Source: UBA1664 sp964531715
GTDB taxonomy: Bacteria; Pseudomonadota; Alphaproteobacteria; Micavibrionales; UBA1664
DNA: 64,000 bases
Assembly: GCA_964531715.1 (NCBI GenBank)
Contig: CAZHEE010000003.1
Span: 1-64,000 of the forward strand
Direction: 5' to 3'
This document shows positions 34,617-42,192 of the stretch, piece after piece (the stretch's first letter is position 1; each line of letters begins with the position of its first letter). The translations under genes and the position numbers were made by a program. Under the pieces are notes generated by a model, which ran no database searches, was not told where the DNA came from, and saw nothing but the letters and a program-made list of their open reading frames with translations.

Positions 34617-36443
34617 TTACTGGCAGGCGAGGCATTCCTCATATTTCGGCGGTTCTTCACTTGTTGCAGCCGCATCGGCCGCTTGAGTCCGCTTCCATGA
34701 TTGATTGCTTTCCGCCCGTTGGATAGATTTTGAACGGCAGTAATAAAGCGACTTCACACCCTTCTTCCATGCCTCCCAGTGAATGTCATGTAAGACTTTC
34801 TTATGCACATCACCAGGAACAAAGATATTCAATGACTGCGCCTGACAAACAAAGGGGGTGCGGTCCGCGGCATGCTCAATCACCCAGCGTTGGTCCAGCT
34901 CAAAGGCTGTCTTGAAAACATCCTTTTCTTCTTGGGTGAGCATGTCCAACTGCTGGACTGAGCCTTCATTGGTCACGATATCAGACCAAATTCCGTTAAT
35001 CTCTTCCTCGCTTAAACCCTTTTCGGCAAGGAGTGCGGCGAGGTATTTATTACGCACCGGGAATGACCCTGACAATGTTTTATGCGTATAGGCATTCGCG
35101 GCAATCGGCTCAATCCCCGGGGAAGCACCACCGCAAATGATTGAGATGGAGGCCGTTGGCGCAATCGCCATCTTATTAGAAAAACGCTCCATAATACCGT
35201 AATCCGCCGCGTCCGGGCATGGCCCACGCTCATGCGCCAGCTTGACAGAGGCATCATCGGCTTGCCGCTTAATAAGTTGGAACATACGACGATTCCAGAC
35301 CTTCGCCATCACTGATTCAAATGGAATCATTTTTGACTGAAGGAAAGAGTGGAAACCCATCACACCCAAACCGACAGAGCGTTCACGCATGGCGGAATAT
35401 TTAGCCTTTGCAAAAGTATCGGGCGCCTTCTCAATAAAATCCTGAAGCACATTATCGAGCATCCGCATAATGTCCTCGATAAAGGTCGGATGGTCATGCC
35501 ATTCATCGAATTTTTCAAGATTGAGGGATGACAGGCAACAAACCGCGGTTCTGTCCTTACCGTCCTGGTCAATTCCTGTCGGCAACGTAATTTCAGAACA
35601 TAAATTCGACATCTTCACATTCAAACCGGCCATTTTATGATGATCTGGAATCGCTTTATTCACCGTATCAATATAAAGCAAATATGGCTCACCTGTCTCA
35701 ATACGCGCGGTCAGAATGCGAATCCATAAATCACGCGCACTGACCTTATCAATAATCGCATTATTATGGGGGGAGCGCAGCGCCCAGTCATCATCATTGG
35801 CAACCGCATCCATGAAAGCATCAGGGATAAGCACGCCATGGTGAATGTTTAAGGCTTTCCGATTCGGGTCACCCCCTGTCGGGCGACGCATCTCAACAAA
35901 TTCTTCAATCTCAGGATGGGTCACATCCATATAAAGCGCGGCAGAGCCACGGCGGAGTGAGCCTTGAGAGATTGCCAATGTTTGCGAATCCATCACTTTG
36001 ATAAACGGCATCACACCGGACGTCTTTCCGTTACGTCCGACTTTCTCACCGATAGAGCGAATATTGGATACATTTGTGCCGATACCGCCACCACGCGCGG
36101 CAAGCCAGACATTTTCCTGCCATAAATCAACAATACCTTCGAGCGAATCTTGCATCTCATTCAAAAAGCAGGAAATCGGCATACCGCGATTCGTGCCACC
36201 ATTCGATAAAATCGGCGTTGCAGGCATGAACCATAAATTTGAGATATAATCATAAAGACGCTGTGCATGGGCATCATCATCACCATAGGTCATGGCAACA
36301 CGGGCTATCAGCCCCTGAATCGTTTCACCCTCAAGCAAGTAACGATCATAAAGGGTCGCTTTCCCGAAAGTTGTGAAATTCTCGTCCCTCGCATCATCAA
36401 TTTTGACCCGTGGGCCGCGTTCCATTTGTGCAACATCAAACAT
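34617..36443 (-). CDS. nrdA: Class I ribonucleoside-diphosphate reductase alpha subunit
   Basis: Reduces ribonucleoside diphosphates to deoxy forms. The 608-residue protein lacks the N-terminal ATP cone, so allosteric activity control may be reduced. Active-site features are PATPILSNGGTNRGMPISCF, then NLCSEITLP, CCLSSLNLEKFDEW and PTASISIICGGASPGIEP. The redox-active C-terminal pair is in EECLACQ. AAAGGATATACT precedes ATG. nrdB is not in the window. Paired NrdR-like boxes lie upstream. Confidence 0.94.
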   Translation of the reverse strand: MFDVAQMERGPRVKIDDARDENFTTFGKATLYDRYLLEGETIQGLIARVAMTYGDDDAHAQRLYDYISNLWFMPATPILSNGGTNRGMPISCFLNEMQDSLEGIVDLWQENVWLAARGGGIGTNVSNIRSIGEKVGRNGKTSGVMPFIKVMDSQTLAISQGSLRRGSAALYMDVTHPEIEEFVEMRRPTGGDPNRKALNIHHGVLIPDAFMDAVANDDDWALRSPHNNAIIDKVSARDLWIRILTARIETGEPYLLYIDTVNKAIPDHHKMAGLNVKMSNLCSEITLPTGIDQDGKDRTAVCCLSSLNLEKFDEWHDHPTFIEDIMRMLDNVLQDFIEKAPDTFAKAKYSAMRERSVGLGVMGFHSFLQSKMIPFESVMAKVWNRRMFQLIKRQADDASVKLAHERGPCPDAADYGIMERFSNKMAIAPTASISIICGGASPGIEPIAANAYTHKTLSGSFPVRNKYLAALLAEKGLSEEEINGIWSDIVTNEGSVQQLDMLTQEEKDVFKTAFELDQRWVIEHAADRTPFVCQAQSLNIFVPGDVHKKVLHDIHWEAWKKGVKSLYYCRSKSIQRAESNQSWKRTQAADAAATSEEPPKYEECLACQ

Positions 36444-36530
36444 AGTATATCCTTTCCCTCGTAACCTGCTTTTACAGTGGTTGTCTTATCCCTATTTAAA
36501 TACATGGAGGAGGGCGTTTTAAGTGCGAAA

Positions 36531-36578
36531 ACACAATCCCTAGTGCCTCTATACATACAAGGATACTATATCTCGTGG
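36531..36578 (-). promoter_or_regulatory. Tandem NrdR-like boxes upstream of nrdA
   Basis: ACACAATCCCTAGTGC (36531-36546) and ATACTATATCTCGTGG (36563-36578) each resemble the NrdR consensus (ACACWATATWTWGTGT), with a 16-bp gap between them, the spacing known for NrdR box pairs. They lie about 90 bp before the nrdA start. Confidence 0.6.
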
Positions 36579-36780
36579 TCAGGTCTATAGGACTATATGC
36601 CTATTTGGTCAATTTTATGGTTATGCACAGCGTGAAAAGGCGCGTTTCCGCCTGTAAGGGGATAAATAAAAAAATTTTATCCTCAAGGGGAAATCAGCAT
36701 ACTGTGATGACGAATCAGGAGAAATTAAAATTGTATGTTTTCACAAGAGGAAAATATTCAAAAAGTGTGATTTAAATCTC

Positions 36781-36869
36781 TCATATTTTCGGGAAGGATG
36801 CCTGAGTCCTTTTTAGTGTTAGTGGGGAAGAACATTAAGAGAAAGCAGGCACCCTACCGGAAAATATGA
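36781..36869. repeat. Imperfect 24-bp inverted repeat able to form a long hairpin
   Basis: Arms 36781-36804 and 36846-36869 are complementary at 21 of 24 positions (ends TCATATTTTC and GAAAATATGA; inner TGCCTG and CAGGCA) around a 41-nt purine-rich middle. No gene covers it. The rest of 36579-36897 shows nothing recognisable. It could be a structured RNA, but matches no class I can recall. Confidence 0.6.
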
Positions 36870-36897
36870 TTGAAAATTAATGTAGCGCAAATTAAGT

Positions 36898-37113
36898 TTA
36901 TGCCGACCTTCTTAACAAATGGTTATCAGCGTTCTCATCTGATGCATTATTTGCAGGTTTTTTCAAAATACTTTTTTCGACACTTAATAAAGTGTCTTTT
37001 TCTGCGTCTAAGTAACGAACGACATCCATAAGTTCATCATAGCTCATAGACTTCACGTCTTGCTTGTAAGCTTTATCGGATGTCATCTCGAAATATATAT
37101 TTTTATTACTCAT
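36898..37113 (-). CDS. Possible small protein of unknown function
   Basis: 71 residues from MSNKNIYFEMTSDKAYKQ; the frame extends to 37164 but that part lacks a likely start signal. Hydrophilic and helical (MSYDELMDVVRYLDAEKDTL). No family recognised. AT-rich, next to an IS remnant; may not be a real gene. Confidence 0.3.
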   Translation of the reverse strand: MSNKNIYFEMTSDKAYKQDVKSMSYDELMDVVRYLDAEKDTLLSVEKSILKKPANNASDENADNHLLRRSA

Positions 37114-37185
37114 AGCTATACTCAATCTTTTAAAATTTTCATAATAATATAGTAACTGAAACATATTATCAAGTTTTATTTGTAA

Positions 37186-37928
37186 CTAGGCTCAGGACTT
37201 ACAAATATTAACCTTTAAGTATTTTTTACGGTTATAATTCACTTGTAAGAAAGAAGGATTTTATGAGTAATTTGTACCTGTTATCGGACAGTCAAATGGA
37301 TATTATATCAGGCTACTTGCCGCCCTCATGTGGTGTTGCACGTGTTGACTACAGGGTCAAGCCGTGCAACAGGTGATCGCCGTGTGATTAGCGATATCAT
37401 CTATGTTATAAAAAATGGATTGTGGTGGTGTGATGCGCCCAAAGACTATGGTCCTCATAAGACGCTTTATAACCGCTTTATCTGTTAGTTGCGCATAGGC
37501 GGTTAAATTCCAAACAGCTTGCGGTTGTTGATGGTTTGGGGCGACCTGTGTGCTTATATTTAAGCGCAGGGCAAGTCAGAGACCATAAAGGAGCGGAGGT
37601 TCTGCTAGATAAACTGCCCAAAACAACCGTCATATTAGCGAATAGAAGGTATGACAATGATGCGTTTCGAAATGAACTCAAATCAAAAGGTATCACACCC
37701 TGCATTCCTCCGCGCAAAAACCGCAAAATATAATATCAATACGATAAAAATCTCTATAACAACGCCACAAAAGCTTGTGCCCGCGAAGGCCGGTATCGAA
37801 AATATGTTCGGACGCCTCAAAGATGGGATGCGCATTTTCATGAGATACGACAGACAACCCCACACTTTCTTCTCCGCAATACAAAACGCCGCTACTCTCA
37901 TCCTCTATTGTATGAGTCCTGCGCCTGG
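37186..37928 (+). mobile_element. Decayed IS5-family (IS427-like) insertion sequence
   Basis: Imperfect terminal inverted repeats CTAGGCTCAGGACTT (37186-37200) and GAGTCCTGCGCCTGG (37914-37928) match at 12 of 15 positions. The transposase is in pieces: SNLYLLSDSQMDIISGYLPP (from 37265), ISDIIYVIKNGLWWCDAPKD (near 37390), GRPVCLYLSAGQVRDHKGAE (near 37540) and IENMFGRLKDGMRIFMRYDR (near 37797). The centre with the first catalytic Asp is deleted and frames shift several times. A 25-nt palindrome-forming insertion (37350-37374) carries the GGTCAAGCC repeat core. Confidence 0.85.
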
Positions 37929-38000
37929 ATAAATATTTTAGTTATTAAATTGTTGCTAATGCCGTTGCTAGAATGTATATAGTATTGCTTATGTTGCAAA

Positions 38001-38087
38001 GGGCGTGTGGCGGAATTGGTAGACGCGGCGGACTCAAAATCCGCTGTCAGTAATGACTTGGGAGTTCGAGTCTCCCCACGCCCACCA
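38001..38087 (+). tRNA. tRNA-Leu (anticodon CAA)
   Basis: Acceptor arms GGGCGTG and CACGCCC with encoded ACCA end. D-arm region TGGCGGAATTGGTAGACGC is the leucine type, anticodon stem GCGGA/TCCGC carries CAA in its loop, a long variable arm follows, and the T-arm is GGGAGTTCGAGTCTCCC. 87 nt including CCA. Confidence 0.95.
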
Positions 38088-38097
38088 AAATAGCACA

Positions 38098-38153
38098 AGA
38101 TTCAAAATCCAATTCATGTATGGGAGTAGGAGTTCGATTCTCCTCGGGGGCAC
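38098..38153 (+). pseudogene. Fragment of a second tRNA, 3' half
   Basis: GGAGTTCGATTCTCC is a normal T-arm, followed by GGGGGCACCA as an acceptor 3' strand; GATTCAAAATCCA before it resembles the Leu(CAA) anticodon arm. No matching 5' half exists, so this is a truncated tRNA copy, perhaps left by recombination at the tRNA-Leu gene. Confidence 0.6.
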
Positions 38154-38243
38154 CAAATTTTCTTTAATATTTTAAAACTCTTTTAAAGAATTTCTTTCAT
38201 AATTTATATTCTGACATGAGTATTTAAAAAGGATTGAAGCATA

Positions 38244-38549
38244 ATGGATTTGAACGACAGATGTATGGCGCAGGAAGCTATTTATGCGCGTGGTGAAGAA
38301 TATAATTTTCGTGTGAATATGCAGGCCTGCGCATTGCTTGCGCGATGGATTGCGGAAGAGAAATTAAAACTGGATGCACGAGAGACGGATCGTTATTGCG
38401 GTGCGATTATTGCGGCCTCTGTGCGTAACTGTAACCCTCAAACATTATTTGAGTATATTCAAGGCAAGCTTGAAAAATATGATGTCAGCTTAAGCAATGA
38501 GGAGCTGGAATATCGTTATCTCCTCGCGCTTCAAACCGCAAGGGCTTAG
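38244..38549 (+). CDS. DUF1476 (ATP-synthase inhibitor zeta-like) protein
   Basis: 101 residues, all helical. The pattern DRCMAQEAIYARGEEYNFRV, then LLARWIAEEKLKLDARETDR and a C-terminal helix pair (LEKYDVSLSNEELEYRYLLA) fits DUF1476. In Paracoccus this family includes the zeta subunit that inhibits F1-ATPase hydrolysis; whether this copy inhibits is unknown. AAAAAGGATTG lies about 10 nt before ATG. Confidence 0.68.
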   Translation: MDLNDRCMAQEAIYARGEEYNFRVNMQACALLARWIAEEKLKLDARETDRYCGAIIAASVRNCNPQTLFEYIQGKLEKYDVSLSNEELEYRYLLALQTARA

Positions 38550-38579
38550 CATAAGATTAAAATCATTAAAACATCGCAC

Positions 38580-38615
38580 TTGTTTTAAGGCGGTTCATCA
38601 CGCATAACTATTGAC
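38580..38615 (+). promoter_or_regulatory. Putative leaderless promoter of polA
   Basis: TTGTTT (38580-38585), a 17-nt spacer and CATAAC (38603-38608) lie 7 nt before ATG at 38616. No Shine-Dalgarno is present. Confidence 0.45.
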
Positions 38616-41472
38616 ATGTCTGATGATGAGAATAAGGATATTTATCTGGTCGATGGCTCGGCTTACATTTTCCGTGCCTATCATGCTTTACCGCCTTTAA
38701 CCAATAAGAATGGTGTTGTTATTAACGCTGTGCTTGGCTTTACTAACATGATGGTTAAGTTATTGCGCGAGATGAAGGCCCCCTATATCGCCGTGATATT
38801 TGACGCCACGCGCAAGAATTTCCGCAATGATATCTATGATCAGTATAAGGTCAACCGCGATGATCCACCCGAGGATCTCGTTCCCCAATTCCAACTAATT
38901 AGAGATTGCGTGACAGCTTTTGGAATGGAGCCGATTGAGATGGATGGGTTTGAGGCGGATGACCTTATCGCCACATATGCCCGTATTGCGACCGAACAAG
39001 GACGTAAAGTCACGATTGTCTCATCCGATAAAGACCTGATGCAGCTTATCAACGACACTGTCACAATGTATGACCCGATGAAGGGAAAAATGCTGGGCAT
39101 TGCGGACGTGCAAGAAAAATTCGGCGTTTCGCCTGATAAAGTCGTTGATGTGCAGGCGTTGGCAGGGGATGCGATTGATAATATTCCGGGTGTACCTGGT
39201 ATTGGGATTAAGACCGCCGCGCAACTGATTGAGGAATATGGTGACCTTGAAAGCCTTCTTTCGCGTGCCGAAGAAATCAAGCAACCGAAACGCCGTGAAA
39301 CACTTATCAATCATGCCGAGGATGCACGTATTTCAATGAAGCTTGTGTCATTGGATGCGCAAGTTGATGTGCCGTATGACCTGAATGATTTGGCCGTGCA
39401 TGATACAAATACGGAAACACTGATTGCTTTTTTGGAAGAGCATGGGCTCAATTCTGTTCTTAAACGGCTTGGGCATGATGCACCGAGCCAGACAAGCAAA
39501 CAAGACGCGCCCCAAAATGATTTTCCACCAATTGTGGATAATAAATATACGCTTATTCAAGACGTGAAAACGCTTGAAAAATGGCTGGCGCGGGCAAGCG
39601 AAACAGGCATATTATCCTTTGATACCGAAACAACGGCTTTGACCCCTGCCAAGGCAGACTTAGTCGGGATTTCGATTGCGAGCGAAGTCGGTAAGGCTGC
39701 CTATATTCCGTTTGCCCATAAAAGCGGCGAAGTCGATTTGCTTGGCGATGGCGGTGAAGAGATTCGGCAAATTGAGATGAGGCATGCACTCTTGCTCCTC
39801 AAGCCTATCCTTGAAAATCCGGCCATTATTAAGATTGCACAAAATGCAAAATATGATGTTCAAGTTTTGGAGGGGGCTTATTCTTCCTTGTCATCCCCGC
39901 CCCCGAGCGGGGACCCGAGGGGAGAGGCCCCCGCTCAAGGCGGGGGTGACAATAGTATAAATATCTATCCCATAGACGACACCGATCGAGGTCGCGCCCT
40001 GCGACGACACCATGCTCCTCTCCTACACGCTTGAGGCAGGCCTACACGGGCATGGCATGGATGAGCTGTCCGAGTTGTATTTTAATCACAAACCAGTCCC
40101 CTTTAAAGAAGTTGCAGGAACAGGAAAATCGCAGGTAACTTTTGATTATGTGAGCCTTGATAAGGCACTCGATTACGCTGCGGAGGATGCGGATATAACC
40201 TTGCGCTTATGGCATATTTTACGCGAAAAACTCAATCAAACGCGCGGTGTGATTAGCGTTTATGAGCAAATGGAGCGTCCGCTTGTGCCCGTCATGGTGC
40301 GGATGGAGGCAAAAGGTATTATGGTTGACCGCGCATCATTGCGTGACATGAGCAATCAATTTGCAACAAAGCTTGCAACGCTTGAGGCGGATGTTCATGC
40401 TGAAGCTGGCTCGCCCTTTAATATCGGTTCACCTAAGCAAGTGGGACAGGTGTTGTTTGATCAAATGGGCTTACAAGGGGGTAAGAAAACCAAAACGGGG
40501 GATTGGTCAACCAATGTTTCGATTTTGGAAGATTTGGCGGTGAGTAATGCTATTGTCCGTAAAATCCTCGATTATCGTGGTTTGTCAAAGCTGAAATCCA
40601 CTTACACAGATGCGTTACAGGATCAAATTATCCCTGACACAGGGCGAGTCCATACATCCTTTTCGATGGCTGGAACGTCAACAGGGCGGCTGGCCTCTAG
40701 CGACCCTAACCTGCAAAATATTCCGATTAGGACAGAAGAAGGGCGCAAAATTCGGACGGCCTTTATCGCGCCTGAGGGCAAAAGCCTTGTTTCAATTGAT
40801 TATTCCCAAGTTGAATTACGCCTTGTTGCCGCGATGGCGGATATTCCAAGGCTCAAACAAGCCTTCATAGACGGGCATGACATTCACGCGATTACGGCAA
40901 GCGAGGTGTTTGGCGTGCCGCTCGACAAAATGGATGGCGAAACACGGCGCAAGGCCAAGGCGATTAATTTCGGTATTGTCTATGGGATTAGCGGTTACGG
41001 CCTCGGGCGGCAACTCGGGATTGAGGCAGGCGAAGCGGGCGAGTATATCAAGCTTTACTTCAATCGCTTTCCCGAGCTTGCACAATATATGGACGAAACC
41101 AAGGCGATCGCGCATGAACAAGGCTATGTTGAAACCTTATTCGGGCGCAAATGCTGGATTAAAGGGATTAAGGATAAGAATTATTCCATCCGTTCAGGTG
41201 CGGAAAGGGCGGCGATTAATGCGCCGATTCAAGGGACAGCCGCCGATATTATTAAGCAAGCAATGATTAAAATTGACCGCGCAATTTTGGATGGAGAGAT
41301 TGAGGCGGCAATGTTGCTGCAGGTTCATGATGAACTGATTTTCGAAATTGATGATGATAAGATTGAGAGTGAGTCGGCAAAGATTAAAACCATCATGGAA
41401 AATATAATTGACCTTGATGTTCCTCTCATTGCCGATGCCGGCTCCGGCAAAAACTGGGATGATGCGCATTAA
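38616..41472 (+). pseudogene. polA: DNA polymerase I, split by a frameshift
   Basis: Polymerase, 3'-5' and 5' nuclease for gap filling and Okazaki processing. The first frame (38616-40034) holds the 5' nuclease domain (VDGSAYIFRAYHALPPLTNK; DGFEADDLIATYA) and the start of the 3'-5' exonuclease (FDTETTAL). The second (to 41472) holds the rest and the polymerase domain (SVDYSQVELR-like SIDYSQVELRLVAAMA; RRKAKAINFGIVYGISGYGL; VHDELIFE). They are offset by one base because of a 28-nt insertion at 39984-40011 between direct repeats GACGACACC; without it the frames join as YPIDDTMLLSYTL. Upstream, residues about 425-450 are repeat-encoded. Either the gene is broken, two polypeptides are made, or the 28 nt is an assembly error; polA is usually important, so an error is plausible. 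Confidence 0.9.
39890..39950. repeat. Composite palindromic element inside polA
   Basis: Starts GTCATCCCCGCC and ends GGCGGGGGTGAC, mutually inverted ends. Contains CCCCGC..GCGGGG and CCCCCGC-TCAAG-GCGGGGG. Read through in frame as a Ser/Pro/Gly-rich stretch (SSPPPSGDPRGEAPAQGGG). The encoded sequence begins LSSPPPSG as in Mrp. Confidence 0.88.
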
Positions 41473-41473
41473 A

Positions 41474-41580
41474 CCCTTCTCCCTCGGGAGAAGGTGCTGA
41501 GCATCGCGAAGCGGATGAGGGGTATAAAAACCAAATAGATTAAGCAACCCCTCACCCTAACCCTCTCCCCAGGGAGAGGG
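41474..41580. repeat. Long palindromic element (family B) after polA
   Basis: CCCTTCTCCCTCGGGAGAAGG and GGATGAGGGG on the left answer CCCCTCACCC and CCTCTCCCCAGGGAGAGGG on the right. It starts 1-2 bases after the polA stop and ends 12 bp before the next gene, and may serve both as a terminator-like structure. The same family lies inside mtaB. Confidence 0.85.
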
Positions 41581-41592
41581 AACTAAGCGGTA

Positions 41593-41925
41593 TTAATATT
41601 TCTCAGATATATAAACATCGCAGGCACTGTCGGCGGCCATGACCGCGATATGCGTGTTATGAAATGTTTTATGCCCGCCGATTGCAAAATCATAATATAG
41701 CCCTGCAGGGAAATAATGGTCACTCGCGCTCGCGGTGACGTTTGATCCGCCGAAAGCGATATAGACAGGGCCGGTTGTGTAAAGACTGACCACATGGGTT
41801 TCATTATTGAATGCAGTTGCGTTTCTGGATGAGGACAGTGTCGCGCTGATAGAATGCGCACCATTCGGGCGTAATCTTAAGGCCTGTATAGCATTATCGT
41901 CATTATCGCGTGGTAATGTTGTCAT
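41593..41925 (-). CDS. Ser/Thr-rich protein of unknown function
   Basis: 110 residues from MTTLPRDNDDNAIQALRLRP, with CAGGAGAAACCC before ATG. It has no signal peptide or membrane segment and appears beta-rich (VVSLYTTGPVYIAFGGSNVT; YFPAGLYYDFAIGG). Such compact beta proteins resemble small phage structural proteins, but I recognise no family and no other phage gene is nearby. A terminator-like hairpin lies in its leader. Confidence 0.65.
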   Translation of the reverse strand: MTTLPRDNDDNAIQALRLRPNGAHSISATLSSSRNATAFNNETHVVSLYTTGPVYIAFGGSNVTASASDHYFPAGLYYDFAIGGHKTFHNTHIAVMAADSACDVYISEKY

Positions 41926-41967
41926 GGGTTTCTCCTGTAAAAATAAAAAAGATTTGGAAATAAAAAA

Positions 41968-41994
41968 CCCGCTTTCTCGGATAAGAAAAGCGGG
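41968..41994 (-). terminator. Terminator-like hairpin in the leader of the 110-residue gene
   Basis: On the minus strand CCCGCTTTTCT pairs with AGAAAGCGGG, followed by six T. It is 43 bp before the ATG of the gene it precedes and no other minus-strand gene ends here, so it could act as an attenuator. Confidence 0.65.
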
Positions 41995-42067
41995 CGCATT
42001 TATGGCGTCAATAAAATCATAGTGTTCTATTTTTGTTCCAAAGTCAAGTGGGAATCTGATAGTATCC

Positions 42068-42174
42068 CGTCATTGCCTGAATCTCGACAGAGATTCTAAG
42101 GCAATCCAGTTCATGGCTTTATATCATTTCTAGATTCCCTTAGAATTTTATAAATCAAATTCAGGGAATGACGA
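42068..42174. repeat. Two adjacent palindromic repeats before putA (families C-like and D)
   Basis: GTCATTGCCTGAATCTC..GAGATTCTAAGGCAATCC (about 42070-42108) is self-complementary. It is followed by a near copy (42131-42174) of the repeat at 77-120. Confidence 0.8.
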
Positions 42175-42192
42175 GTATTTTTAAACTATGCT

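Noticed and set aside
36575..36775. Plus-strand ORF upstream of nrdA
   Set aside because: No recognisable features, no ribosome binding site, and it overlaps the NrdR-like box region.
36781..36869. SRP RNA, 6S RNA or a known riboswitch
   Set aside because: The GGAAGG stretch recalls SRP RNA, but the flanking GGTCAGG..AGCAGCC core is absent, and no riboswitch or 6S consensus was found by eye.
37186..37928. Active insertion sequence
   Set aside because: The catalytic centre is deleted and the frame is broken in several places.
40012..41472. Independent Klenow-type polymerase gene starting at ATG 40012
   Set aside because: The start falls inside the exonuclease domain without a ribosome binding site, and removing 28 nt joins it perfectly to the upstream frame. 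Independent translation is not excluded but not supported.
41593..41925. Prophage
   Set aside because: The single small beta-rich protein has no integrase, terminase or other phage gene nearby.
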